50,888 bases of DNA from a virus, in the IMG/VR virus record IMGVR_UViG_3300007504_000017, positions 1 to 50,888 of that record; one strand, written 5' to 3'. Positions 8,471 through 17,307 of the stretch are shown in pieces. A program made the translations under genes and the position numbers. Below the pieces are notes generated by a model. The model made no database searches and had not been told where the DNA came from. It saw only the letters and a list, made by a program, of their open reading frames with translations. Each line of letters opens with the position of its first letter. Positions within the stretch are counted from its first letter, which is position 1.

Positions 8471-9080
8471 CGTCTTCACCCCACTCTAATATTTCGTTAA
8501 ACATTCTATAAATTCTATCTGATTGATTGAACACATCATCTAACTCATTCTGTCTTACTACTCGTCCCTCACGCATCATAAATGCGCCAGGAGTTGATGG
8601 CTCTGATACAAAATCCCAACAAATAAGTTGAAAATCGTCTTGCACAACGTCAGTGTCTCCACTTCGCTTTGTTGATCCAACGCCTCTACTGGATATCCCA
8701 AGTGTTACTCCTGCTTCGACAAGCTTCTGAAGAATTTCACCAGCTGGGGTATCGAGAAGTTCGACAATTCCATAACATATATCACCATCCATATACGCTT
8801 CTCTCACAATATGGGATGCATTTTTCAATTCAACAACAGAGCTATCAGGATGATCGCACTCACCAAGAGCTCGATTCTCTTGAATAAATTTCTGATAATT
8901 TCGCACCTCGCGATCTAAGATCGCGCGGGGGTACACTCTACCATTCTGATTCAGAGTGTCAGCCTTTTGCAATACACCCTTCATCACAATCTTACCATCA
9001 TTTTCTAATTTAGATTGTTCCACGAGCTCTTTAGTATATTCAAAGGGGGCCCATTCTGTCAAAAGCTTAAGTTCAGCCAT
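8460..9080 (-). CDS. Prohead protease, gp21-like (peptidase family S77)
   Basis: The product is 206 residues (T4 gp21 is 212). The ATG at 9080 is chosen over the one at 9086 because GGGAG lies six bases before it. It cuts scaffold, capsid and core proteins after L/I-x-E during head maturation. A phage protease signature is visible: NQNGRVYPRAIL near residues 44-55, then the probable catalytic His in GECDHPD (His77) and the probable catalytic Ser in GISSRG (around 128-133). The C-terminus has EILEWGEDDEL, whose ILE could be a self-cleavage site. It overlaps the preceding gene by 8 bases and the following one by 11, and sits among its expected substrates. Confidence 0.93.
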   Translation of the reverse strand: MAELKLLTEWAPFEYTKELVEQSKLENDGKIVMKGVLQKADTLNQNGRVYPRAILDREVRNYQKFIQENRALGECDHPDSSVVELKNASHIVREAYMDGDICYGIVELLDTPAGEILQKLVEAGVTLGISSRGVGSTKRSGDTDVVQDDFQLICWDFVSEPSTPGAFMMREGRVVRQNELDDVFNQSDRIYRMFNEILEWGEDDEL

Positions 9081-9927
9081 TATCATCTCCCGCGGTTAAC
9101 TCTTCGGTGAGTTTCATCAACGTTAAATATTGAGATATAACAGAGTCATCTACCTCAAGAGCAGACAAATTCTTAATTTTTTCTTTTACCCCACCAATTT
9201 GCTCACACAAAATATCATTCTCGCATGCTCGCTCAAACGAGGTTAGCTTATCAAGGGTCGTCTTTTGAATTTCAACGAGCTTGTTAGAAATATCACTTGA
9301 TGAATCTTTTTGTTTTGAAAAAACATATTGCTTCATCAACAACGTTTGTTCTTCACTTAACACTTTTCCAAAACGCTCACGCATTTTTTCTTGCATAATC
9401 TGGACGGCAAGCCTATTCACATCCGGGGTGGCTAGCGCAGTGAGGTCTGTTGTAGCTTTCTCTTTTAACAGATGCTCGTGTAGAGACTTCTCAAACTTGG
9501 TGGTAACAGTTATATCTGGATCTCTGCTTCGCCAATTATTCAACAGCGTCTGGACTGTTGCGAAAGCTTTATATTCTGTAACTCTTCTGCTGTAGAAGTC
9601 TGGTTCTGCAATACGATAATTTATGTCTCTTATTAAGGCAGACTTTTCTTGTCGTAATCTAGTCATATTCATATTACGTGCAGCTTGCTTTGCTTCATTT
9701 ATTATAGAGACAGCCAACGAGGGGCTGGGTACTTCAGTCGTTACCAAAGCTCGAAATAATCGAAATTCTCGATGTAATTCAGTGCCCTTCACAAAGTGGC
9801 TCTTTAATATGCTTAGAGCAACATGCGAATCTTGCTCTCGGCCCTCCACTAATGCCGAGGAAATGTACTCGGATAATTGAGCGAAGAGAACTCCTACATT
9901 CCTCTTTTTGTTATGTTTAACTTTCAT
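9073..9927 (-). CDS. Unknown helical protein between portal and protease
   Basis: The product is 284 residues from the ATG at 9927, which has GGAG at proper spacing. Longer upstream frames lie inside the portal gene and are rejected. It begins MKVKHNKKRNVGVLFAQLSE and is nearly all helix, with mixed charge and probable coiled coils. In T4 the interval between gp20 and gp21 holds the small core proteins gp67 and gp68, so a core or scaffold-accessory role is possible; it is twice gp68's length. It overlaps the portal gene end by 11 bases. No motif that would name an enzyme is seen. Confidence 0.8.
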   Translation of the reverse strand: MKVKHNKKRNVGVLFAQLSEYISSALVEGREQDSHVALSILKSHFVKGTELHREFRLFRALVTTEVPSPSLAVSIINEAKQAARNMNMTRLRQEKSALIRDINYRIAEPDFYSRRVTEYKAFATVQTLLNNWRSRDPDITVTTKFEKSLHEHLLKEKATTDLTALATPDVNRLAVQIMQEKMRERFGKVLSEEQTLLMKQYVFSKQKDSSSDISNKLVEIQKTTLDKLTSFERACENDILCEQIGGVKEKIKNLSALEVDDSVISQYLTLMKLTEELTAGDDNG

Positions 9928-11914
9928 CGATATCTCCGGCATCGTATTCATCAAGGTCGAATGAATCTTCCTCATTTTCTGCTGCTTCTGACAACAGAAC
10001 GCCACCTTCAGGAGCCAAAATTGACGACAACGATTGCATCGCTCTCCTCAATTCGGGAGTCATGGCTGGTTTGACAGTTCTAGACATACTTTCGTAAGTA
10101 TCCTGCTCATTCCATTCTATGCCCTCAAATGCGGGCTTAAGATAGTCTTCGCCATAAGGTTTTCGCAACGAATCTTGTGGACGGCCATGAGTTACCATCT
10201 TTTTAAAGTCTGGTGTGTGCGTCGTGAGAGGACCACGTTTTGCTTGGGTACCCGGAGTGGGCTTTCCAAAAACCTTTTTCACAGACGCTTGTGCTTTTAG
10301 GGGTGCGTCAGGGTCGTCTATGGAAAGACTGGAAATGTCAATTTCTTCGTCCTCATCCTCGTCATCACTGGTGGCACGCCGATTTTTTCCACCAGCAGGA
10401 TGCGCAGTCAAGAGCGGACCTTCAGGTTCATCAGCAGCAAAGAGTCCGCCGCCCTCATCACCACCGGCTTCTTCGCCGCCGCCCATGTCAAATCCGCCGC
10501 CGCCTTCGTCGCCGCCTTCTGCGGCACCGGAAGCCTCAACTTCAGCGTCTATTAACTTATCTTCCTTTCTGCCCTCGATAATTTCTTCAATTACCTTGTC
10601 TGTCAATCCCAATACGTTCTTTTGTACCCATCGACGATCGTAAAAGCCTTCTGGTACTTTTCCAGCTATGTCAAAACGTGTAGATATTAACTCAAGCTTC
10701 TGTAATTGCGCTACGCTCGATGGGTTTGATAATTTCAACTCGAAATCAATTAAGTCTTCTCCATCGTAGCCGTGAACAAAAAGATGAATCATCGCCAATT
10801 TGTTCAATTCAGCAACCACTGTCTTCTGAATTCTCTGGATCGTACGACTGAACCTTATGTCTTCTTGTGCTAGGGTTGCCTTCGCACCAATGTCTTCATC
10901 ATACCCAAGATATGCCCGCGGAATTTTCAACGCAGCAAATAATTTCTTTTGAATATATTCTACATCTTCAATCGCGCTGGTGTTAGCACCACCTGCTAAT
11001 GACTCAATCTTCGTGCCCGACTCACCACCACGAACTGGGATAAAATAATCCTCGTCAACGCTAAGTGGGTTAAACCTGAGATCGACTTTCCCATTGGTCT
11101 TGTCTATAACTGGAGCGCGCTTCAGCGAACTTGTGGCTTGCTCAAGATAATTTGGAACATCTTCAGGAGGCACGTTTCCAACATCGATGTAAAAAACACG
11201 TCGTTCGGGAGAACGAATAACTCTATAAACCAACATCGCATCTTCTATCAATATTAATTGACGCCAAATTCGTCTTGCTGATTCAAGAACCGAAGAACCG
11301 TACGGCAAAAACGCATCATTGCCCAAAAGACGAAAATGTGTTAATTGCCAATTTTCTAGTGTAGAATTCCCTTGTGTCAACCAGCGAAAACGAACCGCAC
11401 CTGGATTCTCAGGATCAAACCCTTCTTCTCGCTCTACTTCTGATATTGGAATAGGATAAGCATTGATAATACCAAATTCGGGATCAATATCATTAAAGAG
11501 AAAAAAATCACCGTATTTACAGAGATTTCGAACCCACATCACCAAATTAAATTCTAGATTTAGCGTATCATAAAAAAGTGTTTCTAGCAGCTCTTTCTGA
11601 ACATCATTCTCACAGAAGATATGCAAGACTCGCCCATGCTCATCCGGACTAACTGTTTCTTCTGAATATATGTCCAGAGCTGAGGCGATCTCGGGAGTGG
11701 CTTCCATCTCACTAAAATCAGAATATCTGGACATCCTGTCGAACGAGCCGTATGCGCTGAGGGTCGTATTGTAGACATCATTATGAGCTCGCTTAAACAG
11801 TGCCGCTGAAGAAGAAGTGCCGCTAGTGCCTTGTGTACGTACTCGACGTTTAACCACAGGACCTGCTCTAAAGAGGTTTGTTAACCTCTGGAACATGTTT
11901 CCTTTATCAGCCAT
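9917..11914 (-). CDS. Portal protein, gp20-like
   Basis: The product is 665 residues, against 524 for T4 gp20. It forms the dodecameric ring at one vertex that nucleates head assembly and through which DNA is packaged. Recognisable parts are YSDFSEMEATPEIASALDIY near residues 64-83, the strand and helix with MWVRNLCKYGDFFLF (126-140), the PIPISEVER segment, and the clip and stem region with LKIPRAYLGYDED around 325-340 followed by FSRTIQRIQ. A Gly/Glu/Asp-rich block at about 460-500 and a long acidic C-terminal tail are extensions absent from T4. The gene lies directly after terminase. The start ATG at 11914 is 28 bases past the terminase stop. Confidence 0.93.
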   Translation of the reverse strand: MADKGNMFQRLTNLFRAGPVVKRRVRTQGTSGTSSSAALFKRAHNDVYNTTLSAYGSFDRMSRYSDFSEMEATPEIASALDIYSEETVSPDEHGRVLHIFCENDVQKELLETLFYDTLNLEFNLVMWVRNLCKYGDFFLFNDIDPEFGIINAYPIPISEVEREEGFDPENPGAVRFRWLTQGNSTLENWQLTHFRLLGNDAFLPYGSSVLESARRIWRQLILIEDAMLVYRVIRSPERRVFYIDVGNVPPEDVPNYLEQATSSLKRAPVIDKTNGKVDLRFNPLSVDEDYFIPVRGGESGTKIESLAGGANTSAIEDVEYIQKKLFAALKIPRAYLGYDEDIGAKATLAQEDIRFSRTIQRIQKTVVAELNKLAMIHLFVHGYDGEDLIDFELKLSNPSSVAQLQKLELISTRFDIAGKVPEGFYDRRWVQKNVLGLTDKVIEEIIEGRKEDKLIDAEVEASGAAEGGDEGGGGFDMGGGEEAGGDEGGGLFAADEPEGPLLTAHPAGGKNRRATSDDEDEDEEIDISSLSIDDPDAPLKAQASVKKVFGKPTPGTQAKRGPLTTHTPDFKKMVTHGRPQDSLRKPYGEDYLKPAFEGIEWNEQDTYESMSRTVKPAMTPELRRAMQSLSSILAPEGGVLLSEAAENEEDSFDLDEYDAGDIDES

Positions 11915-11941
11915 TTGTGCACTCCCTCGGTAGACTAGAAA

Positions 11942-13540
11942 TCAAAGTAACCATTTAAAATCCACCGACCCAGATATCATTGGGTGATCAGAATCCATAG
12001 AAACCGGCCAACCCTTGGCAGTAAATATTCCGACCTGCTTATTAAATGGTGACATATTATTATCTGACTGTGATTCTTCTGTCTTGTTCATCGCAAAACC
12101 AGCCAACATTGCTTTGTTCACGTCCACGGCTTTTTTAGAGCTAACTTTATCTCCGTCATATAACCAAAGACCAATTGCGAATGACATCACAAGGTCATCG
12201 GTCTTCCCGCGCTGTGCTTGCGCTTTGTTATTGCTCCACACAAACGTCTTTAATTCATTTACCAGACGCTCAGAATACACGTCAACCTTATCGTTCCTTA
12301 TCATCTCTTCCAATTTCGTAAGAATTTTTGCGCGACTTGGTCCTTGCGTTGAAAATCCAGCCTTGCTAATTGGTCCATTACCATACAATGCGTTAAATTT
12401 ATCTTTTTCTTTAGAAAAATAAATGTTTCTGTACCCAATCTCTTGAAGTTTCATTAACACAGCATATCCGTATGTGTTACTTTCAGGACACAGGAGCGCT
12501 TCATGATATCTATTTGCGGCCTCGACCAAAAGATACGCAAGTTGGTCAGGTGGGACCTTACCTCGAAATTCAGCAACCACCTCAGAAATAGTAGTGTCTA
12601 TAATATGAAATGTAGAGTAATCATTTCCGTCACCGCGGGAGACATCCGAAGATATTACATATTCATGGTCAGGGAATGCATATTTCCACACCCACACATT
12701 GTTTTCAGGGCCCCATTTCTCCAACGGGACGCGGACCTTATACCGTAATTTTTCAATCTCTTCCATTGGTAGAAAAGTATCACCCGAGGCTTGAAAATCA
12801 CAAAGCAGCTCTTGAGCAACCTGCTGCTTGTTCATATTCATAGATTCTTTATTGAACCATTCATCATCACGCTCGGGATGTACATCCCAAGGAAGCTTTA
12901 TTGGGTTAAATTCATTCGTGCCCTCAACCGCATGATGCCACAAGTCATAATACTGTCCACCGGTACCGTTGGGAGTACTTACTATTAGGGCTCGCCCACC
13001 AGTTGACAACGTTGGATATAGCCCTTTCCATAATTCATCAAAGTTTCGAATAAACGCAGCTTCATCAACGATCAGTAAACTCAAAGCTTCAGACCGGCCC
13101 GCATCTTCTGAAGTTGGTATTGCCTTTATCGCAGAACCATTTGAAAATTCGATTCCTTGGGTGTTCTTTGTGGTTATGTCGGTAATCCACATCCACGGAG
13201 GAACACCGGAAAGAGCTATTTTAACTTTTTTAATGAAGTTTTGAGCAACGGCAAGCTTAGTAGCAATAACAAGAACAGTTTTATCCTTGCGAAATAACGT
13301 CATCCAAACTGCATATGCAGCAGTGAGTGTAGACAGACCAAGCTGCCTGGATTTAACCACAATATTAAAGCGATGATCGTTGAAGTGCTTTAAGCAATCA
13401 TCCTGGAACGAAAATGTATGAAACGGAATTCTCCCCCGGATGGGGTGTTGAATCTGTACATAGCGATTAATAAAATACGCGGGGTCTTTACCGCATTTTA
13501 CAATCTCAGCTACTTGTTTCTGTTTGGTCAGTGGGGGCAT
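11942..13540 (-). CDS. Terminase large subunit, gp17-like
   Basis: The product is 532 residues (T4 gp17 is 610). It is the ATP-driven motor and nuclease that packages DNA. The ATPase domain has a Walker A variant KSRQLGLST near residues 60-68, Walker B plus catalytic Glu in LLIVDEAAF near 155-163, and a coupling motif in LIVSTPNGTG. The C-terminal RNase H-like nuclease has its first acidic residues in SSDVSRGDGNDYS (about 297-310), a second in LLCPESNTYG, and a third in GKTDDLVMSFAIG (about 445-457). The ATG at 13540 is preferred over an in-frame TTG. The ribosome site is poor, and the upstream gene stops 9 bases before it, so coupling is likely. No T4-like gp16 was recognised beside it. Confidence 0.95.
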   Translation of the reverse strand: MPPLTKQKQVAEIVKCGKDPAYFINRYVQIQHPIRGRIPFHTFSFQDDCLKHFNDHRFNIVVKSRQLGLSTLTAAYAVWMTLFRKDKTVLVIATKLAVAQNFIKKVKIALSGVPPWMWITDITTKNTQGIEFSNGSAIKAIPTSEDAGRSEALSLLIVDEAAFIRNFDELWKGLYPTLSTGGRALIVSTPNGTGGQYYDLWHHAVEGTNEFNPIKLPWDVHPERDDEWFNKESMNMNKQQVAQELLCDFQASGDTFLPMEEIEKLRYKVRVPLEKWGPENNVWVWKYAFPDHEYVISSDVSRGDGNDYSTFHIIDTTISEVVAEFRGKVPPDQLAYLLVEAANRYHEALLCPESNTYGYAVLMKLQEIGYRNIYFSKEKDKFNALYGNGPISKAGFSTQGPSRAKILTKLEEMIRNDKVDVYSERLVNELKTFVWSNNKAQAQRGKTDDLVMSFAIGLWLYDGDKVSSKKAVDVNKAMLAGFAMNKTEESQSDNNMSPFNKQVGIFTAKGWPVSMDSDHPMISGSVDFKWLL

Positions 13541-13549
13541 CAAGCATTA

Positions 13550-13918
13550 TTAGCTTACTTGCAACGTCAAAAAAGCACGATAATATGCAACTCTTCGAGG
13601 AGAATTCGCGGTGGCTTGTATCAATTCAACATTGTCATCCCGTGAAGTCTCTGTCGCTGTAAGTGCCCTTCCAGCAATATCTTTAAATTCTGCTTTGATC
13701 TTCTTTACACCATCAGTAAAAATATCGTTTGACATCTCTCTTAAATTTGTCATTTGACTATCAAGGGAGGCCTCACTCGCAAAATGCACAATACTATCAA
13801 AGCGCAAGTTCAAAGTTTCACCGTTCAGATGATGTGATAATTTAAGATTGTCGACAGACTTTCCCCATGTCGTATTTAAACAATCACCTAACGCTCGAAT
13901 TTCATTAACCGTCAACAT
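13550..13918 (-). CDS. Unknown small protein upstream of terminase
   Basis: The product is 122 residues. The ATG at 13918 follows AGGAG at good spacing. It has an N-terminal helix (LTVNEIRALGDCLNTTWG), a strand-like middle (GETLNLRFDSIVHFASE), then helix and a basic C-terminus with SPRRVAYYRAFLTLQ. No catalytic motif is visible. Being immediately ahead of the large terminase makes it a positional candidate for a small terminase-like partner, but the predicted fold is not obviously the helix-turn-helix plus coiled coil of gp16, so the role is left open. Confidence 0.75.
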   Translation of the reverse strand: MLTVNEIRALGDCLNTTWGKSVDNLKLSHHLNGETLNLRFDSIVHFASEASLDSQMTNLREMSNDIFTDGVKKIKAEFKDIAGRALTATETSRDDNVELIQATANSPRRVAYYRAFLTLQVS

Positions 13919-13939
13919 TTGTAAGCTCCTATAGACTAA

Positions 13940-14182
13940 CTATTCGCCAGACGAAACCTTTTCTCGCCACGCAGCAATCTCTGAACTGTTCGGTTCGTAG
14001 TCGTCATCTTCATTTATTTTTTTTATTGGCTCCAAAAAACTTATCCAACACTCTGTGCAGCACTTGACCTCTAAGTATTGCATGCAGTCTTGAAAATCAC
14101 GAAATAAAAACCCACATAGAGGACAGTCTAGCGGAACAAAGTTTGGCAGCGAGTCATTATTCGCAATGTCTGATTTTTGCAT
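13940..14182 (-). CDS. Small CxxC protein, probable zinc binder
   Basis: The product is 80 residues. Cys20-x2-Cys23 (DCPLCGF) and Cys41/Cys42-x2-Cys45 (KCCTECW) form a likely four-cysteine zinc ribbon. The rest is acidic with a Trp-containing helix near the C-terminus. It starts inside the end of the SbcD-SbcC fusion gene (26-base overlap), with AGGGA upstream of the ATG, so translation is probably coupled. Small zinc proteins of this kind may contact nucleic acid or another protein. No family name can be assigned. Confidence 0.7.
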   Translation of the reverse strand: MQKSDIANNDSLPNFVPLDCPLCGFLFRDFQDCMQYLEVKCCTECWISFLEPIKKINEDDDYEPNSSEIAAWREKVSSGE

Positions 14183-17100
14183 CTTTCCCTATTTTCTGTA
14201 TGTCTAGAACGTTATCTACGATATCTTTTACAGCATCCACATGTGAAATAATCAGAATATTGGAAAAGTATTTCTTAAGAGACATTAGTAAACGGGAGCA
14301 GGCCTCAATGTTTTTGTCATCTAGCGTGCCGAAGCCCTCGTCAATAATCAACACATCACTTCTTGGGGCATTACAAATATTAATAAGCGCAACCCGAAGA
14401 GCAAGAGATGAAATCATTTTCTCCATCCCGGAACCGCATTCTATAATACGCTTCGAATCACCGTAATCTATGAAAATGTCCAAATTATTTGAGTCTAGCC
14501 GAGATTCAATCTCAACGCTGAAATTCACCACTCCCTGCAAAATCTTCGTAAGCTCAGCATTGATACGGGGAAGTTGAAGAGATAAGATTGTTAGTGGAAT
14601 TCCACGTTTATCGACTGCCTGCGTAAACAATGAGTATGTTTCCCAGCGGTCTTTCAGAGCACCAAACTTCTCTTTCTCTGTTTGTAGCTCTTCTTGTCTA
14701 GCAGAGCTTAGGCTAATTTGTTCTGTCAAGTACAACCGCTCAGCATCTATTTCTGATATTCTTTTTTCTAAACGCTTAAGATCAAGCCGCATTTTAATAA
14801 TTTCTGCATCTTTCTCTTCATCAGCAGAGCGGAGTCGCATATCACGTAGAAGCTCTTTACCATGTGAAATTTCACTAACCACTGCTTGCTGGTCGCTTTC
14901 TAGCTCTCTTAAATTGAGCTTTAAGTCAGAGTTTTTTAACCTTAAATGCTGCGCATTTTTCAGCATTTCTTCGTACTTAGCTAGCTTCTCCCCGAGACCC
15001 TTATCCCTTAATTTCTCAAGATTCTTTTTAATCGCCCCCAATTCTTTCCTGGTGGAAGAAATGACACTTTTTTGTCCGGCGATCTCTTTGGCACTTTTGT
15101 GAGCATCTTTAATATACGGGCACTTAGGGAACTGATCACCGCACGGAACGGTATCAAGTTTCTTCGCAGACTTCGTTTGTGACTGTAAACGCTGCTGCTC
15201 GAGGTCTAGTCTTGATTGTGTTAATTCAATCTGATTCGCTAAGTCTTTTTGTAGTTCTGCTTCTTCCTTCAACTCTTTTACAGGAAATTGTTCACAAATT
15301 ATATCAATTTTTGTAATTTTTCCTCTAGTGACATCCATCTCTTCGCACGTTTGTAACACCTCTACGCTCAGAGCAGAGTTACGCTCTTCTAGGGTCTGCA
15401 AATGAATAACCTGTGTCTGTATATCTTGTTGTGTATAAACCGTATCGGACGGAGATGATATCAACTGTAATTTGAGTTGATCTCTCTTTTCCTTTAATTC
15501 AGCTAACTCTGCCTCAATCTCTGCTCTTTCTTGCTTATGAGATATTAACGCGTCTGCCTGTTCAGTGATCAATGTACTCCAGTCTCTATCTGGGGCAGAT
15601 TTCATCTCGCCTCTTAATTCTGTTATTTCATTTTTTGCCATCCTCAACATCGTATCAAAAATCTGCAGATCTAAAAATCTTGTAAGAATTGCTTTTCGCT
15701 TTGTAGCACCCTCGCGAATAAAGGCGTTCATATCACCCTGAGATGCGAATGACGTCATCAAGAAATCATCGACGGTACCTACCAGACCGCGTAAAACTTT
15801 TTCAGTCTCTCTTCGCTGTTCTTCCGTACTGTCTACTATTATATTCCCGTCATCATCTAGCGCGTAAAGATTCAAGTGCGTGGGCGCAGATACCACTCCT
15901 GTTCTGCTTGTTCGCTTAATTGTTTGCCGGTCAATACGATACATCTTGCTACCGATCGAGACATCGACACTTGCGCGGCAAAAATTCTTTCGACTATTCA
16001 CAATGTGCAAATTTTTCAACGTACCGCGATCAGAAGAATTAAACAATCCGTAAACTAGTGTCCCAGGAATCGAAGATTTTCCGGAACGATTTTTACCAAA
16101 AATACCAGTGATACCGTGAAGAGCATCAAAGTCTATGATGTTATCTTCGCCATACCCGAACATATTGTCAAACGCGAGCTTTCGTAAACGCCACTGATGT
16201 GCTTGTTGGTTGGCTTGTTGAACGCACTTATGAAAAATATCTTTGTGCAATGCACGGAGAGAATCGCGTTGGTCGGAAGAAAGTGTATTTCGTGATACAA
16301 AGTCAGTCATAAGCCGATCTTGATATTTGAAACTTCGTAGATCAGTTCTGCTTATTTCACCTACAGAGGTTGAAATTACAACATCTGACCCAGTGAATGC
16401 CTTTGATTCATCCTTTGAGACAACTTCTTCAGCAGAAAATGTTTCTCGTAACTCTGTTTGTAGCTGCTTAAAGTCAACTTGGTTTAATCCTTCATGCGCA
16501 ATTCTAAATCTAGCACCAGAAGCGTATTCTGGAATTTGATCTAGCGTATCTATGACTGTGCCTTTCCACCGGTACGTTCGAAAAGCCTTCTCATTCTTAA
16601 GCGGAATAAACTTTGAATCAAAATCATCTTTATCCCTAATCTCCCAGAACAAAAAACCCTTTTCTACCGTCTCACCATAATTCTGCTGGATTGTTGAACC
16701 AGGATATGCAATTTTTGGTGTCAAATATTGCCTCTTGTGGATGTCACCGAGAAAAGCAAAATCGAATTTATTGAAAAAATCAACTGACACGCTATCCCCA
16801 TTAATCTCCCAATCTTGATCGGTCAAAGACCCGTTCACAGGACCGTGGAATGTTGCGATATTGATACAAGATGGATCTGGCTCAACATCATCCCACCCCC
16901 TTATGTCAAAACAGCTGAATACATTCCACTTATAGCCAGCAACCCCGGTATCATATGTACCGGATTCTTTGAAGAGATGTATGTCTGGATTATCTAATGC
17001 TTCTAAAATAGGCGTAATAGCGTCAAGCCTATCTTCATTCAACATCAATCCGTCATGGTTCCCCAAAATAACATGAACAGGAGCAATCTCGGCTAACGAA

Positions 17101-17300
17101 TTAAACCACCAAGTCAAAATATGAATTAATTCAGGACTGATCCCCTGCGTCTTTGAGTGGACAATATCGCCACCAATAAAGATCGCATCTGGACGTAGCT
17201 TTCGTAATTCTACAAACGATCTTGAAAATACATCTCTGTATTCTTTATGTCTTGTCAGCCCACGAAAGTGGACATCAGCAAAATGCGCGCACCGAAACAT
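14157..17300 (-). CDS. Fused SbcD-SbcC (gp47-gp46, Mre11-Rad50-like) nuclease-ATPase
   Basis: One continuous 1047-residue frame carries both subunits, which are separate genes in T4 and bacteria. Residues 1 to about 370 are an Mre11-type metallophosphoesterase: ADVHFRG (8-14), GGDIVHS (43-49), GNHDG (80-84), FHGP (151-154) and GDIHKR (185-190). Residues about 371-1047 are a Rad50-type ATPase: Walker A GKNRSGKSS (402-410), a Q-loop Gln near 521, coiled coils (about 550-900) around an apex with Cys720 and Cys727 (CGDQFPKC), signature SGMEKMISSLAL (957-968), Walker B VLIIDEGFGTLDD (983-995) and ISH (1018-1020). All key residues are present in both halves, so both look active. It would process double-strand ends in recombination-dependent replication. 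The ATG at 17300 follows AGGGGTG, 7 bases past the primase stop. Confidence 0.95.
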   Translation of the reverse strand: MFRCAHFADVHFRGLTRHKEYRDVFSRSFVELRKLRPDAIFIGGDIVHSKTQGISPELIHILTWWFNSLAEIAPVHVILGNHDGLMLNEDRLDAITPILEALDNPDIHLFKESGTYDTGVAGYKWNVFSCFDIRGWDDVEPDPSCINIATFHGPVNGSLTDQDWEINGDSVSVDFFNKFDFAFLGDIHKRQYLTPKIAYPGSTIQQNYGETVEKGFLFWEIRDKDDFDSKFIPLKNEKAFRTYRWKGTVIDTLDQIPEYASGARFRIAHEGLNQVDFKQLQTELRETFSAEEVVSKDESKAFTGSDVVISTSVGEISRTDLRSFKYQDRLMTDFVSRNTLSSDQRDSLRALHKDIFHKCVQQANQQAHQWRLRKLAFDNMFGYGEDNIIDFDALHGITGIFGKNRSGKSSIPGTLVYGLFNSSDRGTLKNLHIVNSRKNFCRASVDVSIGSKMYRIDRQTIKRTSRTGVVSAPTHLNLYALDDDGNIIVDSTEEQRRETEKVLRGLVGTVDDFLMTSFASQGDMNAFIREGATKRKAILTRFLDLQIFDTMLRMAKNEITELRGEMKSAPDRDWSTLITEQADALISHKQERAEIEAELAELKEKRDQLKLQLISSPSDTVYTQQDIQTQVIHLQTLEERNSALSVEVLQTCEEMDVTRGKITKIDIICEQFPVKELKEEAELQKDLANQIELTQSRLDLEQQRLQSQTKSAKKLDTVPCGDQFPKCPYIKDAHKSAKEIAGQKSVISSTRKELGAIKKNLEKLRDKGLGEKLAKYEEMLKNAQHLRLKNSDLKLNLRELESDQQAVVSEISHGKELLRDMRLRSADEEKDAEIIKMRLDLKRLEKRISEIDAERLYLTEQISLSSARQEELQTEKEKFGALKDRWETYSLFTQAVDKRGIPLTILSLQLPRINAELTKILQGVVNFSVEIESRLDSNNLDIFIDYGDSKRIIECGSGMEKMISSLALRVALINICNAPRSDVLIIDEGFGTLDDKNIEACSRLLMSLKKYFSNILIISHVDAVKDIVDNVLDIQKIGKDAKIRHCE

Positions 17301-17307
17301 AACACCC

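Noticed and set aside
9081-9086. Upstream ATG giving a 208-residue prohead protease
   Set aside because: The ribosome site GGGAG abuts this ATG with no spacing; the ATG at 9080 has normal spacing.
9928-10005. N-terminal extension of the 284-residue gene to 310 residues
   Set aside because: The extension lies inside the portal gene, and a good ribosome site precedes the ATG at 9927.
14157-17300. Fusion caused by a missed frameshift or programmed slippage
   Set aside because: The frame is continuous with no stop, both domains keep all motifs, and the linker region has no slippery sequence or internal start that stands out.
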